A program made the position numbers and the translations under genes. A stretch of DNA of 64,000 nt, taken from assembly GCF_001641265.1 (NCBI RefSeq), contig NW_020167542.1, forward strand, positions 496,001 through 560,000, read 5' to 3'. This DNA is from Pseudogymnoascus destructans (Eukaryota > Ascomycota > Leotiomycetes > Thelebolales > Thelebolaceae). How positions within the stretch are numbered: position 1 is the stretch's first letter; each line of letters begins with the position of its first letter. Below, piece by piece: positions 45,101 through 56,800 of this stretch. The notes under the pieces were generated by a model. The model had not been told where the DNA came from and did not search any database. It saw only the letters and a list, made by a program, of their open reading frames with translations.

Positions 45101-46098
45101 ATGTCGATGAGACTCAGCCGTCCGCTGGCATCTGCCGCAAGGAAGGGAAGCCTTTGCTTTCTTACCCCGGCAACCCGTAAAGCTGCCAACCTGGCGGCGG
45201 GGAGTGATGTTCCAAACATGAGGTTTGCGAAACGACCGCGTATGTCATCGAAAGACCTCCTCCAACCTTAATTGAAGGTGCTAATTGTGGACTAGCTATG
45301 GAGACAATAAATTCCCCGGTCGAAAACCCCGTCGATAAATATGCGTCGAGATCCGAGGCTATGCACAAGTATGGTGCCTACGTCTTGTCGTGCCTGCCAA
45401 AATACGTGCAGCAATACAGCGTCTGGAAGGATGAGCTCACAATCTACATTCCTCCTTCCGGAGTGATCCCAGTCATTACTTTTCTTAAGTGAGTACTTAG
45501 ATGCTTTCCACGCCCCGCGCCCCCTCTCGCCTTCACTGCGGCACCTCCCCGCTTCAGAAACTCGAGGTGGAGCTAATGGTCACATAGGAACCACACTGCG
45601 GCGGAATTCACCACGATTTCTGATATCACGGCTGTCGATTTCCCTAGCCGTGATCAAAGATTCGAGGTCGTCTATAACCTTCTGAGCGTCCGACACAACT
45701 CGCGGATACGCGTCAAGACCTATGCCGACGAGGCGCAGCCTGTACCATCTATTACCAGTCTCTACGACGGTGCCAACTGGTATGAGCGTGAGGTCTACGA
45801 CATGTTTGGAGTCTTCTTCGTTGGACACCCTGATCTCCGCCGCATTATGACCGACTATGGATTTGATGGTCACCCATTGAGAAAGGATTTCCCGCTTACG
45901 GGCTATACCGAGATTCGATACGACGAGGAGAAGAAGCGGGTTGTTGTTGAGCCACTTGAGTTGACCCAGGCCTTCAGAAACTTTGATGGTGGAAGCAGCA
46001 CATGGGAGCAAGTTGGAACCGGTATTGATCAGAAGCCAGAGTCGTTTAAACTCCCAACACCGAAGCCAGAGGAGAAGATGGAGGAGCCTAAGAAATAG
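45101..46098 (+). CDS. NADH:ubiquinone oxidoreductase 30-kDa subunit (NuoC/NDUFS3)
   Basis: Three exons: 45101-45239, 45296-45488 and 45588-46098; 843 bases, 280 residues. The N terminus is Arg/Ala/Ser-rich (MSMRLSRPLASAARKGS), a mitochondrial presequence. The core carries YGAYVLSCLPKYVQQYSVWKDELTIYI, then WYEREVYDMFGVFFVGHPDL and RRIMTDYGFDGHPLRKDFPL, the 30-kDa subunit signature. GYTEIRYDEEKKRVVVEPLELTQAFRNFD closes the conserved part. Known role: peripheral arm of respiratory complex I in the mitochondrial matrix. Intron 1 uses GTATGT at 45240, giving KRPPMETINSP; an earlier GTTTGC is a weaker donor. Confidence 0.96.
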
Positions 46099-47042
46099 AG
46101 GGAAACAGACTAAGTGTACATATTGTCAATAATAGACGTCAGAGAGCCTTCATGCAGCAATGGAAGATTACAGCTAATGCGTGTCACGTTGTTCTCCTTT
46201 GGATCACTACGAGCGCAAGGTTTACCATTTCTTTTTTACATTTTCGAATCCATTTAGTTTTCCACAATTGAGTCACTTATTGGGTTGAGACTCCATTTTA
46301 TTCCATTCCATTCTATTTTATGTCAATCTCGACAGCTATTTCCTGTCACTTGCTAGCGGCAAGCCGGAGCTCCTGAGGCTCAAACCTTAATTTTTAGCTC
46401 CACGCCCAACATTCTTCTTGCTCTACTCGTTGATATTGAGTAGCTGGCTACATTAGAGACATTAGAGGGTATGTGAGTCACTGGCTGGATTATGGTGCTA
46501 GCGGCACACCGGTTAATTTCGAGCCTCAACGTCCGGCATGCTTCTAGTCTACCACATTAGGCGGCGCCGGGGAATAAGCTTTGTTAGCTTCATAGCGGCA
46601 TGTCAAACTTCGTGAAGCATGTCTGGTGCTCTGGTGCTCTGGTGCTCTGGTGCTCTGATGATACGATGGACCTGTGTCACTTGACTGATGTTTAGTGCCA
46701 GCGGCGAAAGCTATAAGAAACTCGCTCTTTTCCAACTTTGCTTCCCTCCCTCCATCACTCCTGCATACTCATCCAGGCATACTCAAGCTCTACACTGCCA
46801 TCATCATAACCAGTCAACGATCTCTTCCAAGCATCAAAGCTCATTTCCAAGAGTCAAGCTCTCGTCAAAAACCTCAAAAGCTTTCGGTACGGACTCGTAA
46901 GACTCTTTTCAGCCGACAGGTATTACTCTTCTTGAGGAATACCTGTGTTCGAGTCACCAATTGCTCGACCGCCATCAACGGCTCAAAGAGCAAAGTTCCG
47001 CCCAAGTGCCGATATCATAAGCTCCATCCCATCTCCATCACA
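46099..47042. other. Intergenic, with an 8-bp tandem repeat
   Basis: TCTGGTGC is repeated four times at 46622-46653. The stretch 46730-46890 is CT-rich with a string of CATCA motifs and looks like a promoter or 5' leader for the small gene that follows. No other gene is supported. Confidence 0.45.
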
Positions 47043-47694
47043 ATGCGGTCGATCGGCAGCGCTTCGAGCAACATGGCTCGTCTCAGCTATACGTCGACGT
47101 CCAGCTGCGATTCATACAGTGCGTATAATCGCTCAAAGGCTGGTGAGTTCTTTTCCTCATATTGTTTCCCATGTCAGTCTTCCGGTTTCCATAACAGAAT
47201 GGATGCCTCTTGGCGTTCAAACACTGTTCGTTATGCTTCGGTTTCCCTGTTCCAGATTAGAACTCCAGTTTGGAACTCCAGCTCGAGACTCGGGCTTGAG
47301 ACTCTTTGAGAATCAGGCTTGGGACTCTAGCTTGGAATTCTAGCTTGTTCTAGCTTGGGATTCTAGTTTGGAATCCTAGCTTGGAAGGCACGACCAAGTG
47401 GCTCAATAGGGGATGACGTCACGTGATTGGTTTCACGTGACATGCACTGTGTACAACGAGTGATCATGCAGTTATAAGAATGGAAAGAAGCTAACAGGGG
47501 CATAATAAGAGGACAAAATCTACTATCTACGTGACATCCTGACTCCATACGAGTTTGACAAAGAAGTAGACATTGTGATGGAAAGGATGGCTCGCAAAGC
47601 CGAGGAGGCAACCGAGGGGGGCCCAAAAATGCGCCGAAGATTGATCAAGAAGGTCAAAAGCATCTTTCGTCTTAACAGACTCTATGATGAGTAG
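47043..47694 (+). CDS. Tentative small gene, 94 residues, unknown function
   Basis: Exon 47043-47142 (MRSIGSASSNMARLSYTSTS...) has a GTGAGT donor. The second part, 47510-47694, reads EDKIYYLRDILTPYEFDKEV then DIVMERMARKAEEATEGG and a basic end KKVKSIFRLNRLYDE, stop at 47692-47694. The second part has clear protein-like composition (amphipathic, charged). The joining intron would be 367 bases with an AATAAG acceptor, unusually long here. An alternative acceptor CATAACAG at 47201 gives a different, low-complexity second exon ending at 47343. The intron holds two TCACGTGA sites and degenerate CTAGCTTGG repeats, so it may be an insertion. I do not recognise the family. Confidence 0.35.
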
Positions 47695-48287
47695 AGCCGA
47701 CGGCTCAGCTTGTGCCGAGAGTGGTAAGTAACAAGCTATTGTGGCGGCAAGCATCGGTCCAGAAACTGATAAGTCATTAGCTTGGCACACTGAGTGTAGC
47801 AGGGGAGGATGTCAAGGGGGCCACGATTGGCGGTGGCCGAGAGAAACTCTCAGAGTATGCTTCATCTCTGTGGGTTCTTGAAGCGTAGCTAACCGGAAAC
47901 AGTGCTCAGCATCAAAAGTGTGCCATAAAATATGGCCGGCGTGGGATCACAGATCCACAGTAAGTTTTCAAGTTCCTATAATAAAGATGCGATTTAACGG
48001 TTTGTAGGCATCAAATCAGTTCTCGGAGATGGCCTGAGCAAGCAATGATACTCGCGGGATTTGTCTACATTTTATAGCAGTCACAGTGATTGGCAAACCA
48101 CGGCACTCTTTCCCCACGAAGGGTTTTAACGAGGCTGTTGGCATCACAAAGCGTTTCATTCTGATAGATGCAATTGATTTTATTCAAATCAACTTCAAGC
48201 ATTCAAAATATCTCTTATGAAACCCGAATTTGATGACATGATCTTGTAAATACTCTCCGCACAATTCCCGGAATTCATCTCTTCTTA
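47695..48287. other. Intergenic, nothing recognised
   Basis: Short frames only. Possible splice-like signals (GTAAGTAAC at 47725, CATTAG at 47780) suggest transcribed sequence, but no reading frame convinces. Confidence 0.35.
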
Positions 48288-48673
48288 TCATGATGTTTTT
48301 GTGGGCCATGATCGACTTTGGAGAAATTGGAGTAAAATAAGCTCCCTACCAAACTGGGCTATGTAAAGTGCAGTTAGTCCCGGAGGTCTCTAAATAGCAT
48401 TGAAGACAATGTAGCAAACAATTGATTAGACAAATCCGACAAGCTCACCTTCCTGTACTGATCCCCAAATCTCTCCTCCTGTTGTGGCCTTCCTGGATGC
48501 ACCACCCCCTCATGGCCATTTTCTTTATTCGCGGAATCCGGTGACCCTGCTTTTTCGAAACCTCTATCAACATTTTTTTTGTCTGGCGATTTAATTTCGT
48601 TGCCATTTTCATCGAGGGATTTCCCGTGGCTTGTGAATGCCTTTTCAACATTTTTCATGGCTCGGGTTGTCAT
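48288..48673 (-). CDS. Small hydrophilic hypothetical protein, 108 residues
   Basis: Exons 48673-48449 and 48389-48288, with a GTGAGC donor and an ATTTAG acceptor; 327 bases. The first exon reads MTTRAMKNVEKAFTSHGKSL, then DENGNEIKSPDKKNVDRGFE and a charged tail HEGVVHPGRPQQEERFGDQYRK. It is highly charged, with no membrane segment or signal. The composition looks like a small stress- or development-related fungal protein, but I know no match. Reading through the intron would give another C terminus ending at 48374. Translation may also start further upstream, since the frame stays open to 48730. Confidence 0.45.
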
Positions 48674-48942
48674 TTTGGATATATTCTCGGCCTGTGATTT
48701 CCGGTAGCCTTTGAAGAGTAAAAATATCACAATTAAAATAAATCAAAAGATGCATTCAAAATAAAAACCTTTCAATTAAAGCGTAGGTCCATAACTAAAG
48801 GTCCTAGTACAACGCCCCTAATATATCAAGAGTCTTCATGACGAGATATATATTCCCAGTAGTGCGTTCAATATGACGTTTATAACCACACTTCATCCAG
48901 TTGAACAAGGCCAATCACGCGACGAAATTCCAAAAACGTTGA

Positions 48943-48968
48943 CCACGTGACGCAAAGGCCTGACGTCA
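48943..48968. promoter_or_regulatory. CACGTGAC and TGACGTCA sites upstream of the NPC1-like gene
   Basis: CCACGTGAC at 48943-48951 and the perfect CRE-type palindrome TGACGTCA at 48961-48968, about 230-255 bp before the NPC1-like start codon. bHLH and bZIP binding are inferred from motif identity only. Confidence 0.4.
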
Positions 48969-49197
48969 GTGCAACCGTCAAGGTACTGTGCGACTCATCC
49001 CAGTTCTAAACACGACCAGGCCGACAGCAAACGCGATAACCATAACGCAGTGGTTAGATTAAGTTCTCGCATAGTGCAATTCTCGTTGAGTAACGAGCTT
49101 ATCCACCATTTATCTTGTCGCATAATCTACTATTTCCCACCGTTGCCTTCACTGATCGACTGAAACACCGACGGCCCCGTGGACCCCCAAAGCGACG

Positions 49198-52100
49198 ATG
49201 CGTCGAGCATGGGAGGTCATCGCTGGCTTGATAGCCCTTTCAAGTAGCACTGTTGCCGACCCATACACTCCCATACACGAAGCCGGACGCTGCGCGATCC
49301 GTGGAACCTGTGGGAAGAAGTCATTTTTCGGACCTGAGCTGCCATGTCCAGACAACGGGCTAGCAGAAGAACCCTCGCCCGAGACACGAAAACATTTAGT
49401 CGAGCTATGTGGAAGCAAATGGAGCGAATGCCCGGTTTGTTGCGAAGGGAAGCAACTGGATGACCTAGAGACCAATCTCAAGAGGGCACAACCCATAATA
49501 TCAGCGTGCCCCGCATGCAAGGATAACTTCTTCAATCTGTTCTGTACGTTTACGTGCAGTCCAGACCAGAGCTTGTTTATCAACGTGACGGAGACTGAGA
49601 AAAAGGGAGATAAGTCTATTGTGACGGAGCTGGATCAGCTTGTGAGCGTCAAGTACGGTTCAGGGTTCTACGATAGCTGCAAGGACGTTAAATTCGGGGC
49701 GGCAAATCAGAATGCGATGGACTTCATAGGTGGAGGGGCTAAGGATTATCCAGGGCTGTTGAAGTTTTTGGGTGATAAGAAGCTCCTTGTTGGAAGCCCG
49801 TTTCAAATCAACTTCCCGTTACCGACCGACTACACAGAACCGAACATGAAACCGACAGATATGGTCCCGAAGAAGTGCAACGACGAAGACGAAGCATTTC
49901 GATGCGCTTGCGTGGACTGTCCGGCAGTTTGTCCAAAGCTGGAGGAGGTAAAGGAGAACAAAGCATGCCATGTTGGACCGCTGCCCTGCCTGAGCTTTGG
50001 CGCCATTCTTACATATGGTATATTTCTTGCACTTCTCGCTACCGCAATTTTCGGGCATGTCGCTTGGGCGAAGCATTCGAGAAGAAGGAATCAGAGACTA
50101 CAGCTATTGCAAGACATAGCTGCTAGCGACGACGAAGACGAAGAAGGCGATTTATTGGACAATGCCGCTCTTTATGATCGTCCGCAGCAAAACTACAGAG
50201 TCAACACAATTATCGATAGTGCATTTTCAAAGCTTGGATACGCAGCAGCATCATTTCCCGGAATAAGCATCGGCCTTAGCGTCCTTATTGTTGCACTCTT
50301 CAGTTTGGGATGGATGAATTTTGATATTGAGAAGAATCCAGCCAGACTCTGGGTGAGCCCTGCGTCTGACGCTGCTAAGGAAAAGGCTTTTTTCGATGAG
50401 AGCTTTGGCCCATTCTACCGCGCAGAACAAGTTTTTCTTGTCAATGATACCCATCCTGGTGGTCCAGGACCTGTTCTGAGCTACGAGACTCTGAAGTGGT
50501 GGTTCGATGTGGAAGACAGGGTCAGCAAGCTTACCGGCCCACACTACGGTGCTAAGCTGAACGATGTTTGTTTCAAGCCAATGGGCGATGCATGTGTTAT
50601 CCAATCCGTGACTGGCTATTTTGGAAACGATATCAGCACGGTCAATCCAAAGACGTGGAAGTCAGACCTAAAGGGCTGCGCAAAGTCTCCTGTTTTGTGC
50701 CGACCAGAATCAGGACAGCCGTTGCCTCCGAATACGATACTTGGCGGATGGGAGGAGTCTGGAGACGTCATCGACTCTACTGCTTTGATTGCAACTTGGG
50801 TTGTCAACAACTATGCTGAGGGCTCTCCCGAAACTGAGCGAGCAATGGACTGGGAGACATCCCTCCGATCTTTACTGCTCAGCCTTCAAGGGGAAGCACA
50901 GGAACGCGGTCTTAGGTTGTCATTCTCTACGGAGATAAGTCTTGAGGCCGAACTTAACAAGTCTACCAACACCGATGCCAAGATTGTGGTTATCAGCTAC
51001 TTTATCATGTTCTTCTACGCCTCGTTGGCATTAGGATCCACTTCTCTATCATTGGGCTCACTATTCCGGAACCCTTCAATCGCATTTGTGCAATCTAAGT
51101 TTACGCTTGGCATCGTTGGTATCATCATCGTTTTGATGTCGATTTCTGCTTCTGTTGGATTGTTTAGTGCTCTCGGAATAAAAGTGACCCTAATCATCGC
51201 CGAGGTCATTCCTTTTATTGTACTTGCCGTTGGCGTGGATAATATTTTCCTCATAGTTCATGAGTTTGAACGCGTCAACCTCAGCCATCCAGATGAGATT
51301 GTCGAAGTACGCATCGGAAAAGCTCTCGGGCGCATGGGGCCATCCATTCTATTGTCAGCATCCACTGAGACAATAGCTTTCGCACTTGGTGCTTTCGTTG
51401 GCATGCCTGCCGTTCGAAACTTTGCCATATATGCAGCAGGGGCCGTTTTCATCAATGCGATCCTACAGGTAACGATGTTTATCTCCGTTCTGGCGTTGAA
51501 TCAGCGTCGGGTCGAGGACAATAGAGCCGACTGCTTCCCATGTGTGAAAGTCAAGAGCGCCGGTGTACACCTCGGTGGTGATCTGAACGTTAATTCTCGT
51601 TATTACGAAGGTTCAGACGAGGGAACCTTGGAGAAATACATCCGCAAGACATACACGCCCGCCCTGCTTGGCCGAAAGATGAAAGTATTCGTCGTTGTTC
51701 TATTCTTTGGCCTCTTTGCTGCAGGCGTCTCATTGTTTCCAGAAGTCAAACTGGGTCTTGACCAGCGGGTCGCAATTCCAGATGACTCCTATTTGATCCC
51801 ATACTTCAATGACCTGTACGCCTATTTCGACGCTGGGCCACCTGTGTACTTCGTCACCCGTGGTCTGAATGCGACACAGCGTTCCCACCAGCAGCAGATA
51901 TGCTCTCGCTTTACAACCTGCGAGTCGCTATCTCTCACCAACGTCTTGGAGCAGGAGCGCAAGCGACCTGACATATCGTACATTGCGGCGCCGGCGGCAA
52001 GCTGGATTGATGACTACTTCCGCTGGCTGAACCCGGAAGAAGAGTGCTGTATGGAAAATGGAGTTCCATGCTTCCAAGGGCGTGATCCGCCATGGAACAT

Positions 52101-53025
52101 CACTCTTCACGGCATGCCAGAGGGCGTTGAATTCGTTGATTACTTACAACGATGGATCAGGGAGCCGGTGAACGACGATTGTCCACTTGGCGGAAAGGCA
52201 GCTTATGGCAATGCTCTTGTTATTGATCAGGCCGAGACTACAATTCCAGCGAGTCACTTTAGAACTAGCCATACGCCATTGAGGAGTCAGGAAGATTTTA
52301 TTGCTGCCTATGCCTCTGCAAGACGTATCGCAGATGCCGTATCGAAGCGCACAGGGGAGGATGTGTTCCCATACTCAGTGTTCTACATCTACTTCGATCA
52401 GTACGCAACGATCGTGTCGCTGACTACACAACTCCTCTTGTCAGCACTCGCAATCATCCTTTTCATCACAACACTACTGCTTGGAAGCCTTCAAACGGCA
52501 ATGGTAGTCACAGCTACTGTGGCAATGATCGTCACCGACATCATCGGAACCATGGCTCTATTCAACGTCTCCCTCAATGCCGTCTCGCTCGTCAACCTAA
52601 TCATCTGCATCGGCATCGGCGTCGAGTTCTGCGCCCACATCGCGCGCGCCTACACCTACCCCTCTGTCACCCTCCTCGCCCGCGCACCTGCATCCTTCCG
52701 CGACCGCAACGCCCGCGCCTGGGTCTCCCTGGTGAATGTCGGTGGGTCGGTGTTTAGCGGGATCACGATCACGAAGCTACTTGGCGTCTGCGTGTTGGCG
52801 TTCACGAAGAGCAAGATCTTTGAGCTCTACTATTTCCGCATCTGGCTGGCCCTGGTGGTGTTCGCGGCGAGCCATGCGCTGGTGTTTTTGCCGGTTGCGT
52901 TGAGTTTGGTGGGTGGGGATGGGTGGAAGGATTCGGACGGGGATGGGGGGTTGGAGGAGGACTTGACGAGTCGGAGGCATAGGGCGTTTATGCCGGAGGA
53001 TGAGGATAGTGAGGAGGAGTACTAG
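49198..53025 (+). CDS. NPC1-like sterol transporter (Ncr1 type)
   Basis: One exon of 1275 residues. A signal peptide (MRRAWEVIAGLIALSSSTVA) leads into the Cys-rich NPC1 N-terminal domain (GRCAIRGTCGKK, CPVCCEGKQL, NLFCTFTCSPDQS). A first membrane helix is near 270-290. A large luminal loop follows, then the sterol-sensing domain: ISYFIMFFYASLALGS, GIVGIIIVLMSISASVGLFS, EVIPFIVLAVGVDNIFLIVHEF. A second luminal loop precedes the C-terminal RND-type helices (SLVNLIICIGIGVEFCAHIARA). Known role: sterol egress or insertion at the lysosome/vacuole membrane, usually with NPC2. The acidic tail EDEDSEEEY lacks the animal LLNF signal. Length and topology fit the full family. Confidence 0.95.
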   Translation: MRRAWEVIAGLIALSSSTVADPYTPIHEAGRCAIRGTCGKKSFFGPELPCPDNGLAEEPSPETRKHLVELCGSKWSECPVCCEGKQLDDLETNLKRAQPIISACPACKDNFFNLFCTFTCSPDQSLFINVTETEKKGDKSIVTELDQLVSVKYGSGFYDSCKDVKFGAANQNAMDFIGGGAKDYPGLLKFLGDKKLLVGSPFQINFPLPTDYTEPNMKPTDMVPKKCNDEDEAFRCACVDCPAVCPKLEEVKENKACHVGPLPCLSFGAILTYGIFLALLATAIFGHVAWAKHSRRRNQRLQLLQDIAASDDEDEEGDLLDNAALYDRPQQNYRVNTIIDSAFSKLGYAAASFPGISIGLSVLIVALFSLGWMNFDIEKNPARLWVSPASDAAKEKAFFDESFGPFYRAEQVFLVNDTHPGGPGPVLSYETLKWWFDVEDRVSKLTGPHYGAKLNDVCFKPMGDACVIQSVTGYFGNDISTVNPKTWKSDLKGCAKSPVLCRPESGQPLPPNTILGGWEESGDVIDSTALIATWVVNNYAEGSPETERAMDWETSLRSLLLSLQGEAQERGLRLSFSTEISLEAELNKSTNTDAKIVVISYFIMFFYASLALGSTSLSLGSLFRNPSIAFVQSKFTLGIVGIIIVLMSISASVGLFSALGIKVTLIIAEVIPFIVLAVGVDNIFLIVHEFERVNLSHPDEIVEVRIGKALGRMGPSILLSASTETIAFALGAFVGMPAVRNFAIYAAGAVFINAILQVTMFISVLALNQRRVEDNRADCFPCVKVKSAGVHLGGDLNVNSRYYEGSDEGTLEKYIRKTYTPALLGRKMKVFVVVLFFGLFAAGVSLFPEVKLGLDQRVAIPDDSYLIPYFNDLYAYFDAGPPVYFVTRGLNATQRSHQQQICSRFTTCESLSLTNVLEQERKRPDISYIAAPAASWIDDYFRWLNPEEECCMENGVPCFQGRDPPWNITLHGMPEGVEFVDYLQRWIREPVNDDCPLGGKAAYGNALVIDQAETTIPASHFRTSHTPLRSQEDFIAAYASARRIADAVSKRTGEDVFPYSVFYIYFDQYATIVSLTTQLLLSALAIILFITTLLLGSLQTAMVVTATVAMIVTDIIGTMALFNVSLNAVSLVNLIICIGIGVEFCAHIARAYTYPSVTLLARAPASFRDRNARAWVSLVNVGGSVFSGITITKLLGVCVLAFTKSKIFELYYFRIWLALVVFAASHALVFLPVALSLVGGDGWKDSDGDGGLEEDLTSRRHRAFMPEDEDSEEEY

Positions 53026-53898
53026 GGATAGTTGAAGCTATTTGTTGGAAGCGGGATTTGGGATTTGGAATTTGGGTATTGGAGTTGGTGTAGATGCATC
53101 GTGATTTTACATAGTTGTCGTAGATATATTCTTGACATCGGCTTAAACCCTTCTGCTATTTCTTGAAGGTGGCGATGTTCCACGGCAGCAACGCTGTGGA
53201 TTTGATTCAAGACCGACGTGCCGGACCCCAAGTATACAGCAAAGATGGCAAACAATGATGGGAATTAGACCAGGCGGCTGTGTTTCCTGCTCACATTCCA
53301 GCTTAAGTATCACAGGATGAGGCACATGAGCTTCAGCCTCGTGGACATGGAGAGGTTGACGAGTCCACGACACTGGAGGCGACTCTCCCATCCCATTCGT
53401 TCCCCTTTACTTGCTCAACGCCCTTGCCAGTCTTGGTTAAGCCCCTTAAGCCCCGCCCGTCCATCGTTGGTGTGGGGAGAGTATAAGAACATGATATCAT
53501 GTCCTCCGCGGCAATATTGCGGTTCCATCACCTTCTCGTCGATACTAGCTGATAGCTTTCAAAAGGACTATTATGTCACAAAATGCTTTCGCACATGCAC
53601 TTGTCGACTCATTGGCCAAGAACACCACGTCCCTTGCTTACTTAATCGTTTGTTGATTATTAAGCACGATAGCTGCGTCTTTTGTGCGGTGCTCGTTTTG
53701 TGCGGGTTTTGGCCACCACGAATGACATAGTAGTGCCACAAAGAAATGTGAAGGCACAAACACCGCAAAAGGTAGTTACTTACATATATATCGCCATAAG
53801 AATCTCTCTTCTTATGACTCAATTTCATACTTCTCTATTTTTCCGGTTGTGTGTCGAGAGTCACTTATCATAGGCTTCATAATATCCTTCTCAGCGAA
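53026..53898. other. Intergenic: NPC1-like 3' end and ATPase promoter
   Basis: No gene supported. Alternative start codons for the ATPase upstream of 53899 in frame are not ATG. Confidence 0.5.
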
Positions 53899-56800
53899 AT
53901 GGACCCTTCAACCCCGCCGTCGCAGACCATGGAGACGTCGTTTCTCCTTGAAAACCTCCACTGCCCTTCCTGCGTGGCCAATATTGAGAATGCACTTTAT
54001 GCGCTGTCCCCGCGGCCTCTTAGGGTATCACCGTCGATCGTCACGTCGTGGGTGACCGTCACGCATCCCACAGACCTGGAGATATGGAGCATAAAGGATG
54101 CACTCACCGAAGCAGGGTTCGGCATATGCAGTGTGACGGAAAATGGCATTGCACGAGACGTGTCTACTTCCGGTGGATTGGCATTTGGAGATGTCCACGG
54201 GACTCTTGATTCAATTCTCGAACGTAGTGAATGGTTCGGCGGGCCGAGACATTCAGGCAGAAGTGAGGATTCGGAGAGGCTCAGAACAAGACACATTCAG
54301 GACTGCGAATTATGTAGGACAGAAGGATATCAGAGCACGAAGCCAAAGGGAAAATCAACAAACACACCGTCGCACCAGCCTCTTCTACAACCGGATACTC
54401 ATGTCGACGCCATGGGTCCGCAGCCCCCGCTTTCGTCGCCGTCGTCGCAGGAGCCGTTTGTGGTTGTCGATGGAGGAGGAGAACAGGATACCTGGCGTGC
54501 GAGTGTTGCTATTGGGGGGATGACTTGCGCGTCCTGCTCGAATGCTATCACGACGGAGCTCGAAAAGAAGAGTTGGGTGAGGAACATCACAGTCAACCTC
54601 ATCTCCAACAGCGCGACCGCGGATGTTGTTGGCAAAGATCACGTCGATGATTTGATATCTACTATTGAGGACCTCGGATACGAAGCACTCCTAAACTCTG
54701 TCGCCGATACGAACGCAGGGAAGGAGAAAGACATGTGGCGGGCAAGCATAGCGGTTGGCGGAATGACCTGCGGATCCTGTGCTGTAGCAATCACAAATGC
54801 TCTACAGAAAAAAGACTGGGCTAAGGAGGTCACAGTTAATCTGATCGCGAATAGCGCCAGTGTGGATTTTAAGGGAAGGGCTCACCTCGACGAGATCATG
54901 GAGATAATTGAGGATCTTGGCTATGAAGCAAAGCTTGATAAGGTTATAGATTTGGGGCAATTAACACAGGCCACACAACGAAGAACGGTTGAAATCAACG
55001 TCTCCCAAATGTTCTGCAACCACTGTCCCGAGAAAGTCCTCCGGTCCCTCGAAGTCTTCGGAGACGCGATCCGCATTGAGAAGCCGCTGAGTATCAAAGA
55101 CCCGATCCTAAGGCTCAGCTATGTGCCTCAACTGCCGGATTTCTCCATCAGAGATATTATTGCCACAATATCAACACTAGATCCCAAGTTCGAGGTATCG
55201 ATATACCATCCACCAACCCTCGAAGAGCGGTCTCATGCACTTCATGCCCAACAGCAACGGCGCCTACTCATCCGCGTCGCCCTCACAATCATCATAGCGA
55301 TTCCAACCTTCATAATTGGCATTGTCTTCATGAGCCTCGTTCCTTCCTCTAACCAGAGCAAGCACTGGCTTATGACACCATGGAAAGCGCAGGTCAGCCG
55401 CTCGCAATGGATCCTCTTTCTCCTCTCTACGCCCGTATACTTCCTCGCAGCAGACGTTTTCCACCGACGTGCCATCAAAGAGATCCACTTCTTGTGGCGC
55501 CGTGGCAACAAGACGCCCATCCTACAGCGCTTCTATCGGTTCGGCAGCATGAACATGCTTATGTCTCTTGGAACCTCCATAGCATATTGGTCATCTGTCG
55601 CACAACTGATTTCTGCGGGTGCCAACCCCTCGATGGAAGTTGATGAGACTAGCTTCTACTTCGATTCAGTCGTCTTCCTCACCATGTTCCTCTTAATCGG
55701 TAGATACATCGAAGCCTATAGCAAGTCCCGCACCGGAGACGCTGTCACGCTTCTAGGCAAGCTTCGTCCAACTACTGCTGTCCTGGTTAACTGGCCCACT
55801 GGCCAATTGTCCCAAGTGCCCGTTGATCTCCTCGAACTTGGCGACAGTGTTCGCGTAATGCATGGCGCCTCGCCCCCTGCTGACGGCGAGATCACAGGTG
55901 GCGAGACAAACTTCGACGAGTCCAGTCTTACAGGTGAAAGCAAATTGGTTAAGAAACACATCGGCTCGTCGGTCTTCGCCGGGACCATCAACAGAGGCTC
56001 TCCAGTCACCGTGACAATCAGCAGTGCCTCTGGTTCTGCGATGCTCGACCAAATTGTCCAAGCCGTGCGCGAAGGCCAAACGAAGCGCGCCCCAATTGAG
56101 CGTTTAGCAGATTCCTTGACTTCTTACTTCGTCCCAGCTATCACTGCGCTCGCCATAATAACCTGGATCATCTGGCTCTCTCTCGGCCTAAGTGGCGCCC
56201 TTCCTGACGACTATCTCGACGGCCACCACTCCCAGGGTGGTTGGGTAACTTGGTCCCTGCAGTTCGCAATTGCCGTCTTTGTCGTAGCCTGCCCCTGTGG
56301 CCTTGCCCTCGCTGCCCCAACCGCACTTTTTGTTGGCGGTGGCCTCGCCGCGAAGCATGGTATCTTGGTTAAAGGCGGTGGTGCGGCGTTTGAGAAAGCC
56401 AGCCGCCTCGACACTATCGTCTTCGACAAAACCGGCACGCTTACAATGGGTGGCGATCCAGCCGTAACTGAGTACCTCCCAATCGGCCCCTCAGATACCG
56501 CCCACCCAGTCCTCGCCGAGCGCACTCTCCTCTCCCTCATAGCGAGCACCGAAGACAACAGCACGCACACACTCGCAAAAGCGCTCTCCTCCTTCTGCGC
56601 CGCACAGCCCACAGCCGAAATCGAAGACGCACACGAGAAGCCCCGCCTCCTCGAGGTCCACGAGATCCCCGGCCGCGGCATGCGCGCCCTTGCCTTCCTT
56701 GATGAAGTCTTCACCGAGATTCTAATCGGCAACGAGGCACTCATGAGCGAATACTTCATCCCCGTCCCCACATCCGCCTCCACCATTCTCTCAACCTGGA

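Noticed and set aside
46695..47309. 204-codon plus frame before the tentative small gene
   Set aside because: No ATG at its start, and its first half has the CT/CA-rich look of a 5' leader; only the part from 47043 was kept.
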